24,220 bases of DNA from IMG/VR virus record IMGVR_UViG_3300042691_042027, positions 1-24,220 of that record. The stretch is one strand, 5' to 3'. The stretch's first letter is position 1; each line of letters begins with the position of its first letter. A model generated the notes under the pieces. It was not told where the DNA came from. It did not search any database and saw only the letters and a program-made list of their open reading frames with translations. Below are positions 5,502 to 11,960 of the stretch, piece after piece. Position numbers and translations under genes: made by a program. Source of the stretch: a virus.

Positions 5502-5747
5502 ATGAAAAGCAATCCACCGAAATTAACCATGCAGGTCGTGATTGACCTGGCACTCCACGCCCGAGTCAAAACGCTCGCGGCGCGCTCGGGGCGCTCGGTC
5601 AAAGAAACCCTCGAGGGCATCCTTGAGGCGGCGCTGCCAAAGGCGGAATACCTGGCTGAAAGGCCGCGCATCGGTCGCATCAAGGCGCGCATTGCCGCAC
5701 GCACCGAGCGCATCACGCGGGAGCACCGCGAAAGGCTTGCGCGATGA
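5502..5747 (+). CDS. Ribbon-helix-helix-like DNA-binding protein
   Basis: 81 residues from ATG 5502 (GGAG at 5493-5496). A GTG at 5481 behind a strong AGGAGG would add seven residues and is the alternative. KLTMQVVIDLALHARVKTLA (residues about 7-26) gives the short strand plus helix of a ribbon-helix-helix fold, and GRSVKETLEGILEAAL the second helix with the typical Gly-x-Ser-x-x-Glu start. The tail is very basic (Arg-rich). Such proteins bind operators as dimers, so it is a candidate regulator of the nearby palindromes. Its stop overlaps the next start (ATGA). Confidence 0.65.
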   Translation: MKSNPPKLTMQVVIDLALHARVKTLAARSGRSVKETLEGILEAALPKAEYLAERPRIGRIKARIAARTERITREHRERLAR

Positions 5748-5998
5748 AACCCGCCACACTCGAGTCCCTGGCCGCCATCTCCAAGGAGGTGGCTCGTGCC
5801 CGCGAAAAGCACCCAGGCAACGCGCATCTCCTGGCCGCACTCGTTGAGGAGGTGGGCGAGCTCGCCAAAGACCTCCTCGAGGGCAACCCAGGATGGCGCG
5901 CCGAGGCGATTCAGGTGGCCACCGTGGCCGTGCGCATCCTCGAGGAGGGCGACGGTGACTTTCATCAACATACGGGGGAAAAATGCTCGAAACCTTGA
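5744..5998 (+). CDS. MazG-like nucleotide pyrophosphohydrolase, minimal form
   Basis: 84 residues. EEVGEL at residues 35-40 supplies the metal-binding glutamates of the all-alpha NTP pyrophosphatase (MazG/dUTPase-like) fold. EAIQVATVAVRILEEGD (about 54-70) gives the second helix, with Glu then Gln where many members have E-x-x-D. Phage members hydrolyse (d)NTPs or alarmones to NMP and diphosphate. The missing Asp leaves activity uncertain. The ATG at 5744 overlaps the previous stop by 4 bases; the end overlaps the next gene by 16 bases. The short length is within range for single-domain phage versions. Confidence 0.7.
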   Translation: MKPATLESLAAISKEVARAREKHPGNAHLLAALVEEVGELAKDLLEGNPGWRAEAIQVATVAVRILEEGDGDFHQHTGEKCSKP

Positions 5999-6246
5999 CC
6001 ATCCTTTCGCTCGTGGCCTGTGCCGTGGCCACCACCGCCATCATTTGCTCAATGCGCTGGCACCGGCATGACGTGGAGCGCTTCCGCACCGAGCGGCAGG
6101 AGCTCCTCACACGCCTCGCTGAAACCATCGAAGGCCTGCAAAAAACACACAACTCACTCACCCAATCCGTAGCCACAATTGACCAGAAGGTGGAAAACAC
6201 CCGTTCCGCGCTCGAGCTCGGCAAGATGCAAATGAGGCGCCCATGA
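5983..6246 (+). CDS. Membrane-anchored coiled-coil protein
   Basis: 87 residues. An N-terminal hydrophobic helix (TILSLVACAVATTAIICSM, about residues 5-23) is followed by a charged helical region (ERFRTERQELLTRLAETIEG) with heptad spacing to about residue 75. The topology resembles one-pass proteins with a cytosolic or periplasmic coiled coil, such as some spanin or anchor proteins, but no lysis genes are near. The start has GGGGGAA just upstream. Its stop overlaps the next ATG by 4 bases. Confidence 0.65.
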   Translation: MLETLTILSLVACAVATTAIICSMRWHRHDVERFRTERQELLTRLAETIEGLQKTHNSLTQSVATIDQKVENTRSALELGKMQMRRP

Positions 6247-6542
6247 ATGATCCGATTTTTGAAGCTTTCCTTGCGGACGTGCGCGCGCTCATGGGCCGGC
6301 ACGGGTTTGTCGGCATCTCCGTGGTGGCCGTGGACGCCCAAGGCCAGCCCAAGGCGTTTTGCGAGGTGCCACCCACCCACATGCCGCACCTTTTGGTGGA
6401 AAGTCATCTCTTGCACCACCGCATCCTTGATGCCGTGGCTCGAGCACGCGATGCCGAGGCACATGCTGCCCACGTTCGAGCACTCGCAGGCATGCCCACT
6501 GAGCCAGGCATTGGCGCCAAACACCTCACAGTGGTGACGTGA
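6243..6542 (+). CDS. Hypothetical phage protein, 99 residues
   Basis: ATG 6243 overlaps the previous stop (ATGA); GAGG lies upstream. The N-terminal part reads like an alpha/beta unit (FLADVRALMGRHGFVGISVV) with a central His-rich segment (THMPHLLVESHLLHHR), then an Ala-rich helix. The several histidines do not form a recognised metal motif. The family is unknown. Large antisense frames over this gene are shadows caused by high GC. Confidence 0.6.
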   Translation: MNDPIFEAFLADVRALMGRHGFVGISVVAVDAQGQPKAFCEVPPTHMPHLLVESHLLHHRILDAVARARDAEAHAAHVRALAGMPTEPGIGAKHLTVVT

Positions 6543-6946
6543 TGGCCTACGATCCCGATCGTGACGTTTGCATACAGATTGCCGAAATCGTCCAACAATG
6601 GGCGCATGAGATTTTAGTGTATGGCGAGCCTGTCCGCAGTGCTCACGAGAAAATACTCAAAACCATGCGAATCCTTGTCGCCAAGGCAAATGAGAGCCAC
6701 TCGATTGCCGATTGGGACAGTTTTAGGAATTTCATCCAAGGCCGTGAGTCGCAAGAGCGTAGGCTCAAATCGAATTTGCACGCCGTGGAGCTCAGGCTTC
6801 AAATCGCAGAGGACAGACTCAAACTCAGTGATGAGGAGGCGCGACTTTTGCGCTCGGTTGTGCGCCGTGAAGGGCCACCCGACTTAGGACCGACGTTAGA
6901 GGAAACTGTCCAGGAAATTGAGAAACTCGAAAAGGAACTCCCATGA
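6542..6946 (+). CDS. Hypothetical coiled-coil protein, about 134 residues
   Basis: The ATG at 6542 overlaps the previous stop by one base (TGATG); a GTG at 6539 is equally close. The first half is helical and mildly basic. From about residue 70 there is a long charged helix (RRLKSNLHAVELRLQIAEDR) ending in an acidic tail with ETVQEIEKLEKEL. No catalytic residues are visible. Probably an early protein of unknown role. Confidence 0.6.
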   Translation: MAYDPDRDVCIQIAEIVQQWAHEILVYGEPVRSAHEKILKTMRILVAKANESHSIADWDSFRNFIQGRESQERRLKSNLHAVELRLQIAEDRLKLSDEEARLLRSVVRREGPPDLGPTLEETVQEIEKLEKELP

Positions 6947-7011
6947 CCCGTGGCGGACACGCTTTTGGGCGGCAATGGCACTCCGCTCAACCGGCTTTTT
7001 TTGGAGGATGA
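6943..7011 (+). CDS. Possible 22-residue coupled peptide
   Basis: The ATG overlaps the previous stop in ATGA and reads MTRGGHAFGRQWHSAQPAFF plus two glycines before TGA 7009-7011. The frame ends on the GGAGG (7003-7007) that serves the GTG at 7015. It may be a genuine micro-gene or simply carry coupled ribosomes to the next start. The composition is unremarkable and there is no membrane helix. Confidence 0.3.
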   Translation: MTRGGHAFGRQWHSAQPAFFGG

Positions 7012-7014
7012 GGC

Positions 7015-7212
7015 GTGATCGACGAGGATGGCCTCACCGACCAGGAGGTGGACTTGGCGCGCGCCGCGGTGGTGCTGCCGCGCGAGCCCGAGGTTGACAT
7101 ACCGATGACTTTCTCGGATGCGACGCAACAATTCATGGATGATGTGGCCAAACCCAAATCGCTTTTCAGCCGCGCCGCCGCCGCGCTCCTGCGCTGGGCG
7201 GGTATAATTTAG
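7015..7212 (+). CDS. Small acidic hypothetical protein
   Basis: 65 residues from GTG 7015, supported by GGAGG (7003-7007) at 7-base spacing. The start is acidic (MIDEDGLTDQEVDLARAAVV) and the end amphipathic (SRAAAALLRWAGII). Its last codons contain TATAAT (7203-7208), part of a possible promoter for the virion block. It closes the run of small genes. The family is unknown. Confidence 0.55.
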   Translation: MIDEDGLTDQEVDLARAAVVLPREPEVDIPMTFSDATQQFMDDVAKPKSLFSRAAAALLRWAGII

Positions 7213-7229
7213 GTTCTCCGCGCGGAGAA
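7203..7229 (+). promoter_or_regulatory. TATAAT box followed by a perfect 16-bp palindrome: candidate controlled late promoter
   Basis: TATAAT (7203-7208) is a perfect -10 box in an otherwise GC-rich area. TTCTCCGCGCGGAGAA (7214-7229) is perfectly self-complementary and starts about where transcription would. No -35 is visible at 16-18 bases. AGGTTC (7211-7216) can instead pair with GAACCT (7256-7261). The palindrome could be an operator; there is no T-run, so it is not a normal terminator. The rest of the gap to 7321 shows nothing clear, though a packaging site could lie here. Confidence 0.4.
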
Positions 7230-7321
7230 GGCGAGCTCAGATTTAGAGAGGCTGTGAACCTTGCAGGCCGGAAAGACGGTCGCACCTCGCAGGCAATCCA
7301 ATTTTCTGCCATACTCTCCTC

Positions 7322-7807
7322 ATGAAAAAGCCAGCACCTCAAAAGAGACCTGGCCACGAGGCACCGGCCAAACGTGGCCGCGGTCAGCCAACCGCATACA
7401 AGCCCGAATACTGCACGCTCATTATTCAGCACATGGCCTATGGTCACTCGCTCGTGAGCTTTGCTGCGGAAATCGGTGTTGTAAAAGAAACCGTAAACGA
7501 ATGGGCCCGCACCATCCCGGAATTCTCTGCCGCAAAAAAGCTTGCACTCCAACTCTGCCAACGCTGGTGGGAGGCTCAGGGCATGCAAAACCTCATCCTG
7601 CCCGAGGGAACCAAGTTCAATACGGTGGTGTGGAGCACCATCATGAAAAACCGCTTCCGTGATGACTACTGCGACAAGGTGCAACACGAGGTCACTGGGC
7701 CCGAGGGCGGACCACTGCAATTGGCAGTTTCCAAACTCTCGCTCGAGGAGGTTCGCGCCCGCCGTGCCGAGGTCGAGCGGCAGTTAGATGCACTCAAGTC
7801 AAGCTAG
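7322..7807 (+). CDS. terS: Terminase small subunit
   Basis: 161 residues. A basic N-terminal tail (KRGRGQPTAYKPEY) precedes a helix-turn-helix at about residues 41-63 (SFAAEIGVVKETVNEWAR), the DNA-recognition fold of small terminases, then helices for ring assembly and an acidic, charged end. The small subunit recognises the packaging site and stimulates the large subunit. It overlaps the large-subunit gene by 20 bases, the standard pairing, which makes the call firm despite the variability of this family. The ATG at 7322 lacks a good Shine-Dalgarno. Confidence 0.85.
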   Translation: MKKPAPQKRPGHEAPAKRGRGQPTAYKPEYCTLIIQHMAYGHSLVSFAAEIGVVKETVNEWARTIPEFSAAKKLALQLCQRWWEAQGMQNLILPEGTKFNTVVWSTIMKNRFRDDYCDKVQHEVTGPEGGPLQLAVSKLSLEEVRARRAEVERQLDALKSS

Positions 7808-9278
7808 AGAGCTCGAGCTCGAGCGGCAACGCCTCATCCTCGACGAGCGCGAGCGTGAGATCCTGGCGCATGAGCGCTGGACCGCAGGCGACCTCACATA
7901 CAAAATGCACCGCTGCCAACTCATCGTGCACGAGCGCTTGCGCAACCTGCCCAGGGAGGCGCGTTGGCGGATTGCTGAGTGTGGCCGTGGCTGGGGAAAA
8001 TCCTGGCTCGACGTGATGATGGCCCTCGAGGACGCTTCGCAATTTCCCAATGACTACCCGGTGTGGATCATTGGCCCCGAGCTCAAACAAACCCGCCGCA
8101 TCGTCGAGCCCATCATGCGGGTGATCACCGCCGATGCGCCGCCTGGCATGGTGCGCCACCTCGCCAGCGAGGACATGTGGGAAGTCACCAACCCAAAGAC
8201 CGGGTGCAAAAACTGGATTTTGCTCGGGGGCTTCAACCTCGGCAGCTATGACAAATGGCGTGGGCAGCGCGGCAAGAGCTTTTTTTTGGAGGAGGCGCGC
8301 GACATCAAGCCTGAGAGCTACCTCGAGGGTGTGGTCGACACCATGACGCCCATGGCCATGCACTCGTGGGGCGGCATCACCATTTTCACCACGGTGCCCA
8401 GGGAATTGGACCATCCTTATGACTCACACACGGTGCCAGCGGCCAAGCTCCACAACGCCTACCTGCAATTCACCATCCACGACAACCCCACCATCGATGA
8501 TGACCAGAAAGCGCAAATCATCCGTGACATGGGTGGTGAGGACAGCCCCTCCTACAAGCGCGAGCACCTGTGCCTGCGGGTGCGCGATGGCAGCTTGGCC
8601 ATCCTGCCGTCCTTTGACTCGGCGCGGCAGGTGCGCGAGCTCACACCCCCGGACTTCTGCCATTGGGTGACCTGCATCGATGGCGGCGGCATTGAGGACA
8701 AGACGGTGGCGCAGCTTTGCTACTGGGATTTCGAGCGGGCGTGCTTTTGCATCTATGACGAGGAGGCCTTTGAGCCCAACACGGCCTCGGACATCATTGC
8801 CGAGCGCATCTTTGACATGGAGCGGCGCAACCTTTCGCCACACACACCCGCGGGCGAGCGCATGCCAAAAATGCTCGAGCCACCCAGGCCAGCGGACCTC
8901 GCAGGGCAAACCCGCATCGACCTATTTAGGTTGCACGGACTCTCAACCCAAACGCCGATGAAAGATGACCTCGAGGCCTCGGTCAATGTGCTCGAGGTGG
9001 CCAGCCGCCGCGGCAAGCTCGAGGTGCACCCACGCTGCAAGCTCACGGTGGTGACCTTTGAGCACGGGCGCTTCACCGACAACCGCCGCGACCTGCGGCG
9101 CACCAAGGAGCTCGGCCACTGCGACGCCTTCATGAGCGCGGTTTACGGCCACCGCGCCATCAACCGCACCAACCCATGGCCGGTGCAGGAGGTGCAAAGC
9201 TTCCGGCAGGTGGTGCGCACGCAACCTGCGGACCCAGATGTGGCAAACTTGGCTCGTGCATTGAAAATGAGGAGATGA
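7788..9278 (+). CDS. terL: Terminase large subunit (packaging ATPase-nuclease)
   Basis: 496 residues. The ATPase has Walker A GRGWGKS (residues 66-72), Walker B FFLEEA (165-170) with the catalytic glutamate, and a coupling-type motif TIFTTVP (198-204). The nuclease follows: CIDGGGIEDKT (about 296-305, Asp298) starts the RNase H-like fold, and GHCDAF (about 443-448, Asp446) supplies the late acidic residue. The protein pumps DNA into the prohead through the portal and cuts it. The length is normal. The ATG at 7788 lies inside the end of the small-subunit gene. All key motifs are intact, so the gene should be active. Confidence 0.95.
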   Translation: MHSSQARELELERQRLILDEREREILAHERWTAGDLTYKMHRCQLIVHERLRNLPREARWRIAECGRGWGKSWLDVMMALEDASQFPNDYPVWIIGPELKQTRRIVEPIMRVITADAPPGMVRHLASEDMWEVTNPKTGCKNWILLGGFNLGSYDKWRGQRGKSFFLEEARDIKPESYLEGVVDTMTPMAMHSWGGITIFTTVPRELDHPYDSHTVPAAKLHNAYLQFTIHDNPTIDDDQKAQIIRDMGGEDSPSYKREHLCLRVRDGSLAILPSFDSARQVRELTPPDFCHWVTCIDGGGIEDKTVAQLCYWDFERACFCIYDEEAFEPNTASDIIAERIFDMERRNLSPHTPAGERMPKMLEPPRPADLAGQTRIDLFRLHGLSTQTPMKDDLEASVNVLEVASRRGKLEVHPRCKLTVVTFEHGRFTDNRRDLRRTKELGHCDAFMSAVYGHRAINRTNPWPVQEVQSFRQVVRTQPADPDVANLARALKMRR

Positions 9279-9282
9279 GGGA

Positions 9283-9495
9283 GTGGAAAAAGAAAAGAGT
9301 GTCTTTGGCGCCGAGGCCTCCACCTACGCGATGTGGTGTGGATCTGAAAACCTCACAAAAACCTGGACATTTGAAACCATGCAGCGCGGTTGGGAAGCCA
9401 TCAAAAACCGCAGAATGAAACCAAACGAACGCGGGCCCATCTCAATTTACGAGCTCATTCATGGCCGCGAACGGGTGAAGGAAAGGCGGAGGTGA
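9283..9495 (+). CDS. Small hypothetical protein after the terminase
   Basis: 70 residues from GTG 9283, with GGAG (9271-9274) 8 bases upstream. Residues 25-45 (TWTFETMQRGWEAIKNRRM) are helical, and the end is strongly basic (HGRERVKERRR). It begins four bases after the terminase stop. An alternative ATG at 9275 in another frame gives a Pro/Arg-rich product and is less likely. Function unknown; the basic tail could contact nucleic acid. Confidence 0.5.
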   Translation: MEKEKSVFGAEASTYAMWCGSENLTKTWTFETMQRGWEAIKNRRMKPNERGPISIYELIHGRERVKERRR

Positions 9496-9508
9496 GTGTC
9501 AGGGCCTC

Positions 9509-9535
9509 ACGCGGATTTTACCCTTCGGGTCGCGT
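9509..9535 (+). other. Bulged hairpin in the 9496-9650 gap
   Basis: ACGCG (9509-9513) pairs with CGCGT (9531-9535), and ACCC (9520-9523) with GGGT (9527-9530), leaving a GATTTT bulge on the left and a TTC loop. No T-run follows. It may stop transcription weakly, protect RNA, or be chance. Confidence 0.35.
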
Positions 9536-9598
9536 TCGGGCTTGCTCTCCCTACCCTCTCGTTGAGATCAAATCGTGTCAAATGGTGAGCTAGAGATT

Positions 9599-9638
9599 TT
9601 GGTTATTGGTAAGCTCATGGGTTGGTTATTGGTAAGCT
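9599..9638 (+). repeat. 17-bp perfect direct repeat, period 23
   Basis: TTGGTTATTGGTAAGCT occurs at 9599-9615 and 9622-9638, separated by CATGGGT-type sequence. It is AT-richer than the surroundings and lies just ahead of the GGAGG of the zinc-ribbon gene. It could be a paired binding site or a small tandem duplication. Confidence 0.7.
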
Positions 9639-9650
9639 AGGGAGGCTGAC

Positions 9651-9845
9651 TTGGCCGTTGGTGCAAAGCAAAACTCGAATGTGCGTTGCACGGTGTGCAA
9701 GCGATACTTTTACCCACATGGCACGCGTGAGCGGCGGGGCAAGGTGTGTCATCCCTGTGTGGAGGCCACGCCGGTGCGCGAGGTCAAAAGTGAAAACACT
9801 AAACGCACTAAAAAGAGTGAACGCACTAAAGTGGGGCAGAAATGA
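9651..9845 (+). CDS. Small zinc-ribbon protein with Lys-rich tail
   Basis: 64 residues from a TTG start at 9651, chosen because GGAGG (9641-9645) sits 5 bases upstream. Residues 13-16 CTVC and a second pair CHPC about 14 residues on form a four-cysteine zinc ribbon. The tail is rich in Lys, Thr, Arg and Ser (ENTKRTKKSERTKVGQK) and likely binds nucleic acid. Its stop overlaps the next ATG (ATGA). The position between terminase and head genes might suggest a packaging or late-expression helper, which is speculation. Confidence 0.6.
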   Translation: MAVGAKQNSNVRCTVCKRYFYPHGTRERRGKVCHPCVEATPVREVKSENTKRTKKSERTKVGQK

Positions 9846-10237
9846 AAATCACACTCGGCCAGCTTTTTGATAAAACCAAACTCCTGCGCACCGCCGATCC
9901 CACATTCAAAGAGATCGTCCGCAACCTGACGCCCTTCATCGACTACGTGAACCAAGGCTTTGGGCAAATCGTCCGCGCCCTCTCAGGCGAGCTCACATTC
10001 AATGACAACCTCAAGGGCGAGATCATCACCGTTGAGCTCCTGCATGCCACCGCCACCCGCGCGCAGGTCAAATCACGCGACATCCTGACCATCATCCCAC
10101 TGTCGGTGGAGTCCAACACGCTCTATGGCCTGGACCGCTCCTTCACCGATGCGGGCGAATTGCAATTGACCGCCTACTGGCGCAGCACACCCGTGACCAC
10201 TGCCATCAAATGCACCTTTTTTGTCGCATACAACTGA
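9842..10237 (+). CDS. Conserved-looking phage protein of the head region, unknown role
   Basis: 131 residues. The N-terminal part is helical (RTADPTFKEIVRNLTPFIDY) and the C-terminal part beta-rich (LTAYWRSTPVTTAIKCTFFV). The middle (KGEIITVELLHATATRAQVK) looks like a domain seen in phage fibre or virion-associated proteins with a beta-sandwich. It may be a small structural protein. The ATG overlaps the zinc-ribbon stop by 4 bases. The family is not identified with certainty. Confidence 0.6.
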   Translation: MKITLGQLFDKTKLLRTADPTFKEIVRNLTPFIDYVNQGFGQIVRALSGELTFNDNLKGEIITVELLHATATRAQVKSRDILTIIPLSVESNTLYGLDRSFTDAGELQLTAYWRSTPVTTAIKCTFFVAYN

Positions 10238-10244
10238 CGGCCGC

Positions 10245-10315
10245 TACTCGCCCTTGAATCCGTAACCGCTCCCACGTCATCCTGTGTGCAAACTCCACCC
10301 ACACAGAGGCGAGTA
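10245..10315 (+). promoter_or_regulatory. Hairpin region before the scaffold gene that can mask its start
   Basis: TACTCGCC (10245-10252) is complementary to GGCGAGTA (10308-10315). Immediately inside its right arm CTGTGTG (10282-10288) pairs with CACACAG (10300-10306) with an 11-base loop. Together they cover GAGG (10306-10309), the likely Shine-Dalgarno of the ATG at 10319. The complementarity is exact; a control role is inferred. Confidence 0.5.
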
Positions 10316-10318
10316 AAT

Positions 10319-11404
10319 ATGACGGACGCGGTAGCTCCCGCGGCTTCGGCCGCACCTGCTTTGCAAAATTCCAATTCCAGCACCCAGGCGCAGGCGCAAA
10401 ACAGCCAGCGCGCGCCACAGGCGCCCGATCCCAAGGCCGCCTCCGGCAACAATCCGCTCGCCCGTCCCTCACCCGATCCCGCCAACAAGAAACCCACCAC
10501 CGAGCCCACCAAGGCATCCTCTGCCGCGCCCAAAGACAAACCCGAGGGTGACACGCAGGCCGAGCAAAAGGAGGCCGCCGCCGAGCGCCGCCGCATCAAG
10601 GTCAAGGTCGATGGCCAGGAGCAGGAGCTCGACGAGGAGGAGGTGGTCCGCGACTACCAGAGCAACAAGGCCGCGCAAAAGCGCTTTGCCGAGGCCGCAG
10701 CGCTGCGCAAGGAAGCCGAGCAGATCATCAAGAACTGGAACGGCATGCGCGAGCAGTACAAGTCAAACCCCGAGCTCGCGCTCGAGCACCTCAAAGGTTT
10801 GGGCGTGGACGTGGACGCGGTTGCACGCAATCGCGCCATCAAAAAGCTCGAGTGGGATCTCATGACGCCGCAGGAGCGGCAAGCGCACGAGGACAGGCGC
10901 TTTCGCGAGGAGCACGAGAAGCGCGCTGCCACAGAAAAACAAACCGCCACCGAGCGCGCCGCACAAGAAAAGCGCGAGCGCGACAGAACGCACATCGGCA
11001 AACAAATCGATACGCATTTGCACCAAGTCTTCACTGAGAATGGCTATGACCCGTCCAATCCCATCGTCGCTACCATTGGCGCGCACGTGGGCATGCACAT
11101 GATGGCCAGCCTCAGGAGTCCCGAGGGGCCGATTGATGCCAGGGAAGCTCACCGCCGCGTGCTCAAAGACAGCATCGGTGTGGTGAACTACCTCATCAAG
11201 CAAAACCAGGGAGATCCCGCAAAATTGAAAGCTCTATTTCCGGAGCTTTTCAAAGTTTCACGTGCCGCATCGGTGGCAGAGGCCAAGCGCAACACGCCGC
11301 ATTATGGGCCCGGAAATTCTCCGCAAGCCCAGACGCCAAGCAAAAAAGCTGAGCCCATGACATTCCGCGAGGCAATGCAGAAAGAATATGGACTCAATTT
11401 TTAA
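10319..11404 (+). CDS. Capsid scaffolding-type protein
   Basis: 361 residues from ATG 10319 (GAGG 9 bases upstream); an in-frame ATG at 10286 lies within the hairpin region. The first 90 residues are Ala/Pro/Ser/Gln-rich and disordered. Then comes RRIKVKVDGQEQELDEEEVV, followed by RDYQSNKAAQKRFAEAAALR, an arrangement common in phage scaffold-like proteins. A long charged coiled coil follows to about residue 235 and a helical end (MTFREAMQKEYGLNF). It sits just before the putative decoration and capsid genes, where scaffolds usually lie. Scaffolds guide prohead assembly and then leave or are cut. No protease motif is visible. Confidence 0.75.
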   Translation: MTDAVAPAASAAPALQNSNSSTQAQAQNSQRAPQAPDPKAASGNNPLARPSPDPANKKPTTEPTKASSAAPKDKPEGDTQAEQKEAAAERRRIKVKVDGQEQELDEEEVVRDYQSNKAAQKRFAEAAALRKEAEQIIKNWNGMREQYKSNPELALEHLKGLGVDVDAVARNRAIKKLEWDLMTPQERQAHEDRRFREEHEKRAATEKQTATERAAQEKRERDRTHIGKQIDTHLHQVFTENGYDPSNPIVATIGAHVGMHMMASLRSPEGPIDAREAHRRVLKDSIGVVNYLIKQNQGDPAKLKALFPELFKVSRAASVAEAKRNTPHYGPGNSPQAQTPSKKAEPMTFREAMQKEYGLNF

Positions 11405-11419
11405 GCGAGGTAACTAAAC

Positions 11420-11947
11420 ATGTCGCGCGATATAGTTTTGCGCCATGACAAATTGGAAAGGTCACAGCTTTCCATTTTGCGTTTTGAATTTTCCGTAGCG
11501 AGCGGTGTGGCTTCACTCATTTCGGGTGCACCCGGAGCTCCGCTCATTTTCGGTGAGACGGCAACCCCGTTCACCATCGCGCTCGTGAACGCGCTTTTGG
11601 AGTTTGACTCCACCGGTGCGGCGCTTTCCACCACGAGCACATCCGAGCTCGCAACCACCACCATGTTTGGCTCGACTGCCATGGGCACGGACGCCTTCGG
11701 CATCGTGGTCGCATGCGGCGGCGGAGTGAAAAAGGCGCACTTCATCCGCGCCATTGAATACTCCAACTCCTCGTCCGCCATCAAAGGCGAGTACAAGGGC
11801 GCCAACTCGTCCGAGCCAGGAAACTCCCTTGCCTCTGCATTGTGGACGACGCCCGCCGGAAACGTCGCGGCACGTCTTGTCATCAACGGCCATGACTCGA
11901 TTTCAGCGGGCTTTCTGTCCGTCGAAATCGGCGTCGTTTTGAAGTGA
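11420..11947 (+). CDS. Putative capsid decoration (head) protein
   Basis: 175 residues, rich in Ser, Thr, Ala and Gly, with an alternating beta pattern (TTTMFGSTAMGTDAFGIVVA) and no membrane segment. It lies directly between the scaffold and the major capsid protein, where small decoration or cement proteins are often encoded. It is longer than the lambda gpD type and has no recognised motif, so the role rests on position and composition. A CGAGG is upstream of the ATG. Confidence 0.5.
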   Translation: MSRDIVLRHDKLERSQLSILRFEFSVASGVASLISGAPGAPLIFGETATPFTIALVNALLEFDSTGAALSTTSTSELATTTMFGSTAMGTDAFGIVVACGGGVKKAHFIRAIEYSNSSSAIKGEYKGANSSEPGNSLASALWTTPAGNVAARLVINGHDSISAGFLSVEIGVVLK

Positions 11948-11960
11948 GGTCACATAAACC

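Noticed and set aside
5523-6524. 333-codon minus-strand frame, the longest antisense frame
   Set aside because: It covers five overlapping plus-strand genes that have ribosome sites and recognisable folds; the product is Arg/Pro/Cys-rich, as expected from high-GC antisense.
7214-7229. Palindrome as a rho-independent terminator
   Set aside because: No T-run follows and the loop would be only four bases of the palindrome itself; operator is the better reading.
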